From positions 434,001 through 498,000 of the forward strand of contig NZ_JADFBY010000002.1 in the NCBI RefSeq assembly GCF_015223065.1: DNA of 64,000 nt, in the 5' to 3' direction. Origin of the DNA: Mucilaginibacter sp. JRF. GTDB taxonomy: Bacteria > Bacteroidota > Bacteroidia > Sphingobacteriales > Sphingobacteriaceae. The position numbers and the translations under genes were made by a program. This document shows positions 53,548-61,695 of this stretch, piece by piece; the first letter of the stretch is position 1; each line of letters starts with the position of its first letter. The notes beneath the pieces were generated by a model that did no database searches, was not told the DNA's origin, and worked only from the letters and a program-made list of their open reading frames with translations.

Positions 53548-54414
53548 TTATTTCTTAAAGGCGGCCAGTGTTTTTTTACCCGCCATTTGCACGGCAACAG
53601 CTAACAAACCGGCTATGAGGCCTAACGCGAATTCTTTTAGAATGGCCGGCATTTCAGGGTAAAGATGATGGATGAACTCGATATTATGCACAAATATGCC
53701 TCCCGAAACCAGTATCAGCGCTATGGTACCCACAACGCCCAGCACACGGATAATTATCGGCAGTAATTTGATCAACCCTGAACCTATGGCTGATATAATG
53801 CCTTTATTGTTCGAGCTTTTCATCAGCGAATAACCGGCATCATCCATACGTACTATAAGTGCCACTATGCCGTAAACACCGATGGTTGCTAATAAGGCTA
53901 CAATAAACACGGTAGCTATTTGCACAGTCAGGCTTTCATCAGCCACGCTGCCCAGGGCTATGATCACTATCTCTACAGATAAGATAAAGTCGGTAGTTAT
54001 GGCCGATTTGATCTTGGTCTTTTCGGCATCGCTATTATCCTGTTGGGTTTCCTTAACCACTTCGTGTCCTTCCTTTTTGCGATGAAAAAGGAATTCGATG
54101 ATCTTTTCAACACCCTCAAACGCCAGGTAAAAACCACCCGCTATCAAAATATACTTTATCGCTATCGGGAAAAAAAAGTTGAGCAGCAGCGCTATCGGGA
54201 TGATGATAAGTTTATTGATCAGCGAACCCTTGGTAATGGCCCAAAGTACCGGCAACTCGCGGGATGACAGGAAACCGGTTGCCTTTTCGGCATTTACGGC
54301 AAGGTCATCGCCCAATATACCGGCGGTTTTGCGTGTGGCTACTTTTGCTGTAACCGCAACATCGTCCATCAATGCAGCTATATCATCCAAAACCGCGAAA
54401 AAACCTGAAGCCAT
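53548..54414 (-). CDS. DUF808 family inner-membrane protein
   Basis: A 288-residue membrane protein. It has the family N-terminus (GFFAVLDDIAALMDDVAV, then TRKTAGILGDDLAVNAEKA) followed by about six hydrophobic helices between residues 65 and 285. The family is widespread (YedI in E. coli) and has no established role that I know of. It lies upstream of the GH43-like gene on the same strand with a 104-base gap, so co-transcription is possible but not suggested by function. Confidence 0.88.
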   Translation of the reverse strand: MASGFFAVLDDIAALMDDVAVTAKVATRKTAGILGDDLAVNAEKATGFLSSRELPVLWAITKGSLINKLIIIPIALLLNFFFPIAIKYILIAGGFYLAFEGVEKIIEFLFHRKKEGHEVVKETQQDNSDAEKTKIKSAITTDFILSVEIVIIALGSVADESLTVQIATVFIVALLATIGVYGIVALIVRMDDAGYSLMKSSNNKGIISAIGSGLIKLLPIIIRVLGVVGTIALILVSGGIFVHNIEFIHHLYPEMPAILKEFALGLIAGLLAVAVQMAGKKTLAAFKK

Positions 54415-54635
54415 GTGTAATTAGAGTGCTAAAATACGTTCAAACAATATATATCAATTAATATTATTGTTAAATTAAGCCATGTTAATTTGTTTTACTG
54501 GTTAACTCTGATACTTTTTAAAAGTTTGTTCTGTTAAATAAAGGTTATTTAAGCAAATGTTAAATAAATGGCTATAAGTTTTCTGTACCGGGCAAAATTT
54601 CTAAAAAGCAGGAGGTTATTATTAAATTTGCAGAG

Positions 54636-55115
54636 ATGACCGACCTCAACGAATATGAATGCGAAATGCTGGATACCCTGCTCGAAGCATTCGGTATACC
54701 TGACAGCCTGACACGCAGGCAAATACTGGCCCTTTTTGATCAGGATGAAGCATCAGCATTTGCTATGGTGCAGGCCCTGCTGCGCGAGGAGCTGGTGGTG
54801 GTATCAGGCAGTTATGGCGAGTTTGAACTACCCGAGCGACTGATATTAAAGCCCAAAGGCGAAAAATTTTTGAAGGAAGGTGGCTTTATGCGCCGCTACC
54901 AAATGGAGCAGCAAAGGCAAAACGAGGTAGGTGGCACACTGGCTAAGCTACAACAGCAAAACATGCGCCTGCAAAACGAAAAGCTGGCCAACCAAACGCA
55001 GATCATCAACCAAAATAAAGCCCTCAACGTGCTGAAACTACGCATGTACATCAGTTGGGCGCTGATATTGGTAGCACTGATCATCGGTTATTTTATAGGC
55101 CACGCGGGTAAGTAA
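54636..55115 (+). CDS. Hypothetical tail-anchored coiled-coil protein
   Basis: A 159-residue protein. Residues 1-75 look like a small winged-helix domain (YECEMLDTLLEAFGI, a LVVVSGSYGEFEL wing and KPKGEKFL). A Gln-rich coiled coil lies at about 88-130 (LAKLQQQNMRLQNEKLANQ), and one transmembrane helix sits at the C-terminus (about 137-156, YISWALILVALIIGYFIG). It is 13 bases ahead of the Crp/Fnr gene and likely co-transcribed. I do not recognise the family. A membrane-tethered regulator or sensor is possible. Confidence 0.65.
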   Translation: MTDLNEYECEMLDTLLEAFGIPDSLTRRQILALFDQDEASAFAMVQALLREELVVVSGSYGEFELPERLILKPKGEKFLKEGGFMRRYQMEQQRQNEVGGTLAKLQQQNMRLQNEKLANQTQIINQNKALNVLKLRMYISWALILVALIIGYFIGHAGK

Positions 55116-55128
55116 ATGCCTTGTAAGG

Positions 55129-55686
55129 ATGCATACCCTCAGAGAACATATTGAAAAGGTAGTGCCCTTAACCGACGAGGAATTTGCCTTTGTGCAGCAG
55201 CACTTCATCAGCAAAAAATATAAAAAGCACCAGTTTGTGATACAGGAGGGCGACAAGGTAATTTATAATTACTACGTGGTTTCGGGTCTGTTAAAGCTGG
55301 TACATACCGATGCATCTGCAAAGCAGCACATTATGGCCTTTGCCATGGAGGATTGGTGGGAGAGCGACCTGCTGGCCTACTATACCCAAACCCCGGCAAC
55401 CATGAGCCTGGAGTGTATTGAAGATACAGAGGTGCTTAGCCTGTCGCTCCAAAATTTCCGCACTCTGTGTGCCGCCCTGCCTAAAATAGAACACTTCTTT
55501 CTCGAAAAATCCATTTATGGCTATATAGCCTCACAACGGCGTATACTGGAGTTAATGACCTCGACAGCGCAGGAGCGTTATGAGCAATTGCTAAAACAAC
55601 GCCCCGCCTTACTACAGCGTGTACCTAAAACCCAGCTGGCCGCCTACCTCGGCGTATCGCGCGAAACACTGAGCCGTTTGGTGTGA
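55129..55686 (+). CDS. Crp/Fnr-family transcriptional regulator
   Basis: A 185-residue regulator. Residues about 10-120 form a cyclic-nucleotide-binding-like beta barrel (FVIQEGDKVIYNYYVVSGLLKLV) without the Cys cluster of FNR or the full cAMP motif. After the dimer helix comes the HTH QLAAYLGVSRETLSRLV, which stops directly after the recognition helix. Bacteroidota relatives usually carry a few more residues (an IRK-type tail), so this copy is slightly short. The next gene is ridA after a 90-base gap and may be a target. The ligand is unknown. Confidence 0.88.
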   Translation: MHTLREHIEKVVPLTDEEFAFVQQHFISKKYKKHQFVIQEGDKVIYNYYVVSGLLKLVHTDASAKQHIMAFAMEDWWESDLLAYYTQTPATMSLECIEDTEVLSLSLQNFRTLCAALPKIEHFFLEKSIYGYIASQRRILELMTSTAQERYEQLLKQRPALLQRVPKTQLAAYLGVSRETLSRLV

Positions 55687-55776
55687 TGTACCTCACAGTA
55701 TAATGGTGCGGTAGGTCACGGTTGTTTACGGCCAATTCTACGGAACTTTGTAATGTTTAATTAAAAAAGTAAAGCA

Positions 55777-56166
55777 ATGGAAAAACGCATCATAAATCCG
55801 TGGGAGTGGCAAAACGGCCGCAACTATGTACAAGGGGTTGAAGTTAAAAATGTTCAAAGCACACTATACTGCGCCGGGCAGGCCGCGGTGGAGGCCGATG
55901 GTACCTCAAGCACCGGCGACATGGAAACCCAGCTTAAACTGGCCATACACAATTTGGAGCAGGTGATAAGCCAGGCAGGTTATGAGCTGAGCAACATAGT
56001 ACGCTTAAATGTGTATACCACATCGCACGAAGAATTCTTCCCGCTCTTCCATATTTTGCAGGATTGGATAAGCCAGCACGGCATTAAACAAGCCAGCACC
56101 TTTTTTGAAGTGAAAGTACTTTTTGAAACCTTAAAGGTAGAGCTGGAAGCAACCGCGGTAAAGTAA
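55777..56166 (+). CDS. ridA: RidA family enamine/imine deaminase
   Basis: A 129-residue protein of the YjgF/YER057c/UK114 (Rid) family, which hydrolyses reactive enamines and imines made by PLP enzymes. Family features are the GQAAVEADG strand, LEQVISQAGYELSNIVRLNVY, and a C-terminal KVEVEAT-like strand (ETLKVELEATAV). The Arg that binds carboxylate in RidA appears in the SNIVRLNVY segment. It is a diverged subgroup and not the archetypal short form. It follows the Crp/Fnr gene and ends in a good terminator. Confidence 0.85.
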   Translation: MEKRIINPWEWQNGRNYVQGVEVKNVQSTLYCAGQAAVEADGTSSTGDMETQLKLAIHNLEQVISQAGYELSNIVRLNVYTTSHEEFFPLFHILQDWISQHGIKQASTFFEVKVLFETLKVELEATAVK

Positions 56167-56189
56167 TTATCGGGTTGAAGTTATTGAAG

Positions 56190-56225
56190 AACGGAGTAGT
56201 ATTACAGATGCTGCTCCGTTTTTTA
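56190..56225 (+). terminator. Intrinsic terminator of the ridA transcript
   Basis: Stem AACGGAGTAG / CTGCTCCGTT (56190-56199 with 56211-56220, one wobble) then TTTTA, 24 bases after the ridA stop. Confidence 0.85.
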
Positions 56226-56236
56226 TGGTACATGGC

Positions 56237-57202
56237 CTAAAGCGCTATCTTCCACACCAGGTCAATACTGATCAAATGCTCATACCGGTTGGCGCCAGAA
56301 AAACTTATGAATGTTGGCCTGTAAATAACCCCGATGTTAAACGCGGGAACTATCTCATAATAAGCAGATGACACCAAACCCACCGAATACCTGTTTTTGC
56401 TGGTTTTGCCAATGTATGCCGACCGGTGTGTTACAGAATCAGTTTGCGTGCCGCTATCATTGTATTGAAATATGGTCCAGTTGTTTTTTGCGTAGGCGAT
56501 GCCATACCCTAATGATAGCGCGCCTATTTTGTGATTGTTTGATACACTGCCATATATGGAGTGCATTTTGGTATGCGTGCTCCGGTAATCAACCCCAATC
56601 GGTACAAAAACCTCATTATCCATCACCGCGCTTATGGAGGCGTTAATGTATTGGTTGTTGGTATGGTAATGATCAAAACCTACTGCAATGCCCAAAAAGC
56701 CGGTGTTTATTTTAACACGCTCGTTGTCGGGGCTTAGCCTAAAGCTGTTGATATACGGCAGCGAAACATGCAGCAGGTTTTTACCCTTTTTGTTCTCCCT
56801 GTTGTGGTGGTAATACCTACTCAGCGTATCTGCCGAATTCACATAGATGTACGAGGGATATGAATATCTTTTGGATGATCTCATATCTACAAGCATACCC
56901 ACGCCAAAATTAGCCGGAATGTTTAAATAATAAGCCCCGGAGTTATGGGCCTTAAGCGTAATGTTCTTGGTTATGCTATCGCTAACTATTTTTACTTTCA
57001 CCGGTGCTTTGCCGCGGCGTAATACTATTTCGGCCTGGTTCTCGCTGGTTAGCAGCGAATCGTTATTAAAAAATAATTTTGAAGGCCGGGTAGTATAAAC
57101 AGTTACCGTTTTATAAGGGCTGTTTATAAGGCGTGCGCAGGATGTAAGCAGGCACAGTATTACAGCAACAACAAGGTATGGTTTAAATGTGAGCAGGTTC
57201 AT
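56237..57202 (-). CDS. Hypothetical lipoprotein with beta-barrel-like C-terminus
   Basis: A 321-residue protein with a lipoprotein signal (LLTSC, Cys22). Residues 30-110 look like a PEGA-style beta domain (TVTVYTTRPSKLFFNND, RRGKAPVKVKIVSD), often found in envelope proteins. From about 150 the sequence becomes alternating, aromatic strands (LGIAVGFDHYHTNNQYINAS, GALSLGYGIAYA, ISIDLVWKI) that look like an outer-membrane barrel. A lipid anchor together with a barrel is uncommon. The family is not recognised. Confidence 0.65.
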   Translation of the reverse strand: MNLLTFKPYLVVAVILCLLTSCARLINSPYKTVTVYTTRPSKLFFNNDSLLTSENQAEIVLRRGKAPVKVKIVSDSITKNITLKAHNSGAYYLNIPANFGVGMLVDMRSSKRYSYPSYIYVNSADTLSRYYHHNRENKKGKNLLHVSLPYINSFRLSPDNERVKINTGFLGIAVGFDHYHTNNQYINASISAVMDNEVFVPIGVDYRSTHTKMHSIYGSVSNNHKIGALSLGYGIAYAKNNWTIFQYNDSGTQTDSVTHRSAYIGKTSKNRYSVGLVSSAYYEIVPAFNIGVIYRPTFISFSGANRYEHLISIDLVWKIAL

Positions 57203-57311
57203 TGTATAGATTGAGCCTGTAATTTACGCTAATTCATCCGCAAAAAACAAATGGTAATTCCTGATGAATCCTTTGATAATGTGTTGTTTAAAATAGCGTA
57301 ACCTGATGCGC

Positions 57312-58160
57312 TTAATTAAATCTGTCCTCGCCACTTATTACCCTATACGGTGTTTTAAAAAAGCCCGATACCACACGGTTAAATTCATCCTTGTAATTAA
57401 CCAGGGTTGAGTGCCCCGAGTTAGGGATGATCCACAGGTACGATTGCGGGATGTGTTCGGCTATCTCAATGGTATGTTTGGTGGGTATGGCATCATGGTC
57501 GCCGCCAATAACCAATACTTCGCAACGTAATTTATGCAGATCGGCCAGTATGGTTTTAGGTTCAACCAGCATCATGTGGTTCACTTTGTAAGCATTTTTA
57601 AGGGCGGGTTTGTTGCTGATTTTTTTTAGCGAATCGCTGTATAGCTTATCTGTTTGCGCAATTACATCGTACACAAACGGATGCAGCGTTGTAGTATCGG
57701 GGCGAAGGTTGGCACCGGTAATGGCCAGTTTGCCCACTTTGTCCGGGTGCCTTAAGGCCAGGGCAAGGCCATTGATGCCGCCATCGCTCCAGCCTATCAG
57801 GTTAACTTTTGTAATGTGCAGGGTATCAAGCAAGGCATTCAGGTCGTCGGCCATCATATCATAGCTTAACGAATCGGCCGGGTCAACAGACTTACCCTGC
57901 GCGCGGCTATCAACCGCTATCACCTTATAGTTTTTAGCGAAGTACGGTATCTGGTTAGCAAAGGCACTGATGGAGCCGCCGTTGCCATGTACCAACAGCA
58001 GAGGTTTGCCGCTGCCATAGGTTTCGTAATACATTTTAAAGCCACGTATTTTTACGTACTTGCCCGCGGCGCTATTGCTGCCATATTTTTGCGCCCTGGC
58101 GGTAAAGGTAACACCGCATAAAAGCAGCAGTAGTAATAGTATATTATAAACGCGTATCAT
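57312..58160 (-). CDS. Secreted alpha/beta hydrolase (tandem copy 2)
   Basis: A 282-residue hydrolase. The frame extends to 58196 inside the upstream gene, but the ATG at 58160, 10 bases after that gene's stop, begins a proper signal peptide (cleavage near ARAQ-K). Motifs are LLVHGNGGS (oxyanion hole), GWSDGGING with nucleophile Ser, VIGGDHDAI with Asp, and PNSGHST with His, so the triad is complete. It is a close paralogue of the gene at 58171 with the same motif spacing, and the two form an operon. The probable role is a periplasmic esterase or related hydrolase; the substrate is unknown. Confidence 0.88.
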   Translation of the reverse strand: MIRVYNILLLLLLLCGVTFTARAQKYGSNSAAGKYVKIRGFKMYYETYGSGKPLLLVHGNGGSISAFANQIPYFAKNYKVIAVDSRAQGKSVDPADSLSYDMMADDLNALLDTLHITKVNLIGWSDGGINGLALALRHPDKVGKLAITGANLRPDTTTLHPFVYDVIAQTDKLYSDSLKKISNKPALKNAYKVNHMMLVEPKTILADLHKLRCEVLVIGGDHDAIPTKHTIEIAEHIPQSYLWIIPNSGHSTLVNYKDEFNRVVSGFFKTPYRVISGEDRFN

Positions 58161-58170
58161 GTTATGCTGC

Positions 58171-59037
58171 TTAATTAAAACGTGCCTCGCCCTCAATTTT
58201 GCGGTAGGGTTTCTTGAAAAAATCGCTAAGGGTATTGTTAAACCAATCCTTTTTGTAGATGGGTGTCGCGTGGCCCGCGTTGGGTATTATCCACAGGTAG
58301 GAGTTGGGTATATTTTCGGCTATTTCAAGCGTGTGGCTGTTCTTGATCACGTCATGATCTCCGGCTATAACCAGCACCGGGCAATTAATTTTATGCAATG
58401 CCGATGCAGGTATATTGGGTTGATATGATAGCAGGTGCATCACCTTTGCCGTATTTTTCAACTGTGCCGATGGTGGTTTCATCAACTTAAGCGAATCTTG
58501 TATCTGGCGGTTCCAGCCCATGGCCATGCTGTATACCTGCGGGTCAACAGCGGTAGTATCAGGGCGAAGGTTAGCTCCGGTAAGGGCCAGTTTTTTCACC
58601 TTATCCGGGTGGCGCAAGCTGAGCAGCAAGGCATTGATGCCGCCATCGCTCCAGCCAAAAACATTTACGCTTTTAAGGTGCAGGGTATCCAACAGGGCAT
58701 TCAGATCGTCAGCCATCATTTCATAACTTAATGAATCTGATGTGTCGACCGATTTACCCTGTGCACGGCTATCGGCCACAATAACCTGGTAGTTTTTGGC
58801 AAAATAAGGTATCTGCAAAACAAAGGAGCTTATTGAGGCGCCATTGCCGTGAATAAGCAGCAGCGGTTCGCCCTTGCCATAAGTTTCATAATACATTTTA
58901 AACCCGCGTATGCTGGCGTATTTCCCCGTCGCTGTGTTGCGCCCGTAAATGGTGGTATCCATCTCGGCTATCTGCGAATAAACACTGCCCGAGGCGAAAA
59001 GTAATATCGTTAATAACAAAAATCTGAGTGGGGGCAT
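58171..59037 (-). CDS. Secreted alpha/beta hydrolase (tandem copy 1)
   Basis: A 288-residue hydrolase with a signal peptide (cleavage near SVYSQ). Catalytic motifs are LLIHGNGAS, GWSDGGINA (Ser), VIAGDHDVI (Asp) and PNAGHAT (His). It matches the downstream copy through most of its length, including the opening YASIRGFKMYYETYGKG and the ending FFKKPYRKIEGEARFN, so the pair arose by tandem duplication. The conserved MYYETYG N-terminal element is shared with other Bacteroidota periplasmic hydrolases. The substrate is unknown. Confidence 0.88.
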   Translation of the reverse strand: MPPLRFLLLTILLFASGSVYSQIAEMDTTIYGRNTATGKYASIRGFKMYYETYGKGEPLLLIHGNGASISSFVLQIPYFAKNYQVIVADSRAQGKSVDTSDSLSYEMMADDLNALLDTLHLKSVNVFGWSDGGINALLLSLRHPDKVKKLALTGANLRPDTTAVDPQVYSMAMGWNRQIQDSLKLMKPPSAQLKNTAKVMHLLSYQPNIPASALHKINCPVLVIAGDHDVIKNSHTLEIAENIPNSYLWIIPNAGHATPIYKKDWFNNTLSDFFKKPYRKIEGEARFN

Positions 59038-59248
59038 ATGGGGCGGAATTGATGAACCTTTGTTGTTTATTATCGGTTAAGTATAAAGATAGAACATGTT
59101 TATATTATTTTACATTGATATGGCATATTAATTTAACAACTAAAGCGTGATAGTTTGTTATCTGTTAATTGAGCATATTTTGCAGATATTAGCTTTATAA
59201 TTATAAACCCCGATGCCTGTTTAAAAGGTTCGCTTAAATATTCAGGAT

Positions 59249-60154
59249 ATGAGATTTGATGAGAAAAAACCATTGGATGTGTTGCTTAACGATCTGTTTG
59301 ATCGCTATAGTGAGGGCGTGCCCGCCGTTAAGCAAATAACCGCCGCGCTGGTTAATAAGGGCGTGGTAAATTCGCAACAGGATATTGTGAACGATCATGT
59401 TGCCTTTCGCACTTTAGGGCTGCCGCACCTGGGCATAGCCTCGCTTGGTAAGATATTTTTGCATTACGGCTATACGCAGCGCGATCATTATCATTTTGAG
59501 AAGAAGAAATTGGATGCCTACTGGTTTTCACCACCCGAGCCTGTTTACCCGCGCATATTCATCAGTGAGTTACGTGTAGAGGAGCTATCGGCCGAAGCGC
59601 GGCAGATTATTCAAAAATATACCACCGCAATACACAGCGACCCGGTGGATGCGCTCGATCTGGATAATGGCGCCGAGGTAGCGGCATTTTTCCATCAACC
59701 TTTATGGCAACGCCCAACCAAAGCCGATTATCAGCAATTGCTGGCCGAGAATGAGTATGCCGCATGGGTAATTTACAATCGTTATTACCTTAACCACTAC
59801 ACCATTAGCGTGCATGCGCTTAAGGATGGTTACAATACTATTGAGGATTTCAATACCTTCGCAGAGGGTTTAGGCATCAGGCTGAATACCGAGGGCGGCA
59901 AGATCAAGACCAGCCCTGATGGTTTGCTGAGCCAAAGCAGCACCGTTGCCGAAATGAAGGAAGCGCTGTTTGCAGGCGGCGAAACGCTATCTATCGCAGG
60001 TAGTTACGTAGAGTTTGCCGAGCGCCGCCCGCTGCCCCAGTTTAGCCACATACCGGCAGCACAGCTAACCACCGCGCAACGCCGCGAGGGTTTTGAAACC
60101 GGCAATGCCGATAAGATTTTTGAAAGTACATACACCAATCAAACCAAACAATAA
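59249..60154 (+). CDS. hglS: DUF1338: 2-oxoadipate dioxygenase/decarboxylase (HglS type)
   Basis: A 301-residue non-haem Fe(II) enzyme. The family turns 2-oxoadipate plus O2 into D-2-hydroxyglutarate and CO2 in lysine breakdown. Metal-ligand candidates match the family: His in [10 protein letters not shown] near 50, His in [13 protein letters not shown] near 190, and Glu in [10 protein letters not shown] near 257. The substrate-binding Arg of VAFRTLG is present. It is the first gene of an operon: the TAATG overlap with the aldehyde dehydrogenase and the following D-2-hydroxyglutarate-type oxidase match the neighbouring steps of the same pathway, which strengthens the assignment. Length is shorter than the Pseudomonas enzyme. 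Confidence 0.85.
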   Translation: MRFDEKKPLDVLLNDLFDRYSEGVPAVKQITAALVNKGVVNSQQDIVNDHVAFRTLGLPHLGIASLGKIFLHYGYTQRDHYHFEKKKLDAYWFSPPEPVYPRIFISELRVEELSAEARQIIQKYTTAIHSDPVDALDLDNGAEVAAFFHQPLWQRPTKADYQQLLAENEYAAWVIYNRYYLNHYTISVHALKDGYNTIEDFNTFAEGLGIRLNTEGGKIKTSPDGLLSQSSTVAEMKEALFAGGETLSIAGSYVEFAERRPLPQFSHIPAAQLTTAQRREGFETGNADKIFESTYTNQTKQ

Positions 60155-61692
60155 TGGTTGATATACAACAGATATTAAGCAGATTACAGATAAGCGATAT
60201 TAACCCCGCCTATAGCACCGGCAGTATTTGGGCCGATGTTAATAGCGATGATGCCCGCACCATATATTCTCCGGTTGATGGTAAGGCCATCGCAAAGGTA
60301 AATATGGCCTCGCAAGCCGGGTATGATACCGCCGTTGAACAGGCGCAGCAGGCCTTTAAAAGCTGGCGCACGGTACCCGCCCCCCGCCGTGGCGAAATAG
60401 TACGCCAAATAGGCAATGCCCTGCGCGAAGCCAAGGATGACCTGGGCGCGCTGGTAAGCTATGAAATGGGCAAAAGCTTGCAGGAAGGCCTGGGCGAGGT
60501 GCAGGAGATGATAGACATCTGCGATTTTGCTGTTGGGCAAAGCCGGCAACTATACGGCCTCACCATGCAATCTGAAAGACCGTTGCACCGCATGTACGAG
60601 CAATACCACCCGCTGGGTGTGGTGGGTATTATATCGGCCTTTAACTTCCCGGTAGCGGTATGGAGCTGGAATGCTATGCTGGCGCTGGTGTGCGGTAATA
60701 CCTGCATCTGGAAACCATCCGAAAAAACACCATTGACGGCCGTGGCCTGTCAGCATATCATCAGCAAGGTATTTAAGGTTAATGATGTACCCGAGGGCGT
60801 TTGCGGCCTCGTTATCGGCGACCGTGAGGTTGGCAGCCTTATGGCTAATGATACACGGGTGGCGCTGGTTTCGGCAACCGGTTCAACCCGAATGGGCAAA
60901 GCCGTGGCAACCGCCGTGGCTGCACGATTAGGCAAGGTATTGCTTGAACTGGGCGGCAATAATGCCATCATCATAACGCCCGATGCTAATTTAGAAATGG
61001 CGCTTATAGGCACCGTTTTTGGCGCGGTGGGTACGGCTGGGCAGCGTTGCACATCAACCCGCAGGCTCATTATCCACAGCTCGGTTTATGATGATTTTAA
61101 GCAGAAACTGGTAAGCGCCTACAAGCAAATAAGGATAGGTAACCCGCTGGACAGCAACAACCACATGGGGCCGCTGATAGATACCGATGCAGTGAAGAAC
61201 TACCTTGATGCCATTGAAAAATGCAAAGCCGAGGGTGGCAACTTTGTAGTTGATGGCGGTGTGTTAGATGGTGAGGGGTATGCGTCAGGCTGCTACGTTA
61301 AGCCCTGCATTGCCGAGGTGGAAAACAGCTACGCCATCGTTCAGCACGAAACATTCGCGCCTATTTTATACCTGATAAAGTACGATACTTTGGATGAGGC
61401 CATCGCCCTGCAAAACGGCGTGCCGCAAGGCCTGTCATCCGCCATCATGACCAATAATTTGCGCGAGGCGGAGCTGTTCCTTTCCGGCGCGGGATCTGAT
61501 TGTGGCATAGCCAACGTGAACATCGGTACATCCGGTGCCGAAATTGGCGGCGCGTTCGGTGGCGAAAAGGAAACAGGTGGTGGTCGCGAATCAGGCTCTG
61601 ATGCCTGGAAAGCGTATATGCGCAGGCAAACCAATACCATTAATTACTCAACCCAGCTGCCATTGGCACAAGGCATAAAATTCGATTTTTAG
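60154..61692 (+). CDS. amaB: Alpha-aminoadipic semialdehyde dehydrogenase (ALDH7 family)
   Basis: A 512-residue NAD(P)-dependent aldehyde dehydrogenase. The catalytic Cys299 is in [10 protein letters not shown] and the general base Glu in LELGGNNA. The ALDH7 hallmark [18 protein letters not shown] occurs near the C-terminus, just as in antiquitin/AASADH. The enzyme oxidises alpha-aminoadipic semialdehyde to alpha-aminoadipate in lysine catabolism. The ATG overlaps the hglS stop (TAATG), and the next gene starts four bases after its stop. An aminoadipate transaminase is needed to link it to HglS but is not in the window. Confidence 0.92.
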   Translation: MVDIQQILSRLQISDINPAYSTGSIWADVNSDDARTIYSPVDGKAIAKVNMASQAGYDTAVEQAQQAFKSWRTVPAPRRGEIVRQIGNALREAKDDLGALVSYEMGKSLQEGLGEVQEMIDICDFAVGQSRQLYGLTMQSERPLHRMYEQYHPLGVVGIISAFNFPVAVWSWNAMLALVCGNTCIWKPSEKTPLTAVACQHIISKVFKVNDVPEGVCGLVIGDREVGSLMANDTRVALVSATGSTRMGKAVATAVAARLGKVLLELGGNNAIIITPDANLEMALIGTVFGAVGTAGQRCTSTRRLIIHSSVYDDFKQKLVSAYKQIRIGNPLDSNNHMGPLIDTDAVKNYLDAIEKCKAEGGNFVVDGGVLDGEGYASGCYVKPCIAEVENSYAIVQHETFAPILYLIKYDTLDEAIALQNGVPQGLSSAIMTNNLREAELFLSGAGSDCGIANVNIGTSGAEIGGAFGGEKETGGGRESGSDAWKAYMRRQTNTINYSTQLPLAQGIKFDF

Positions 61693-61695
61693 GGA

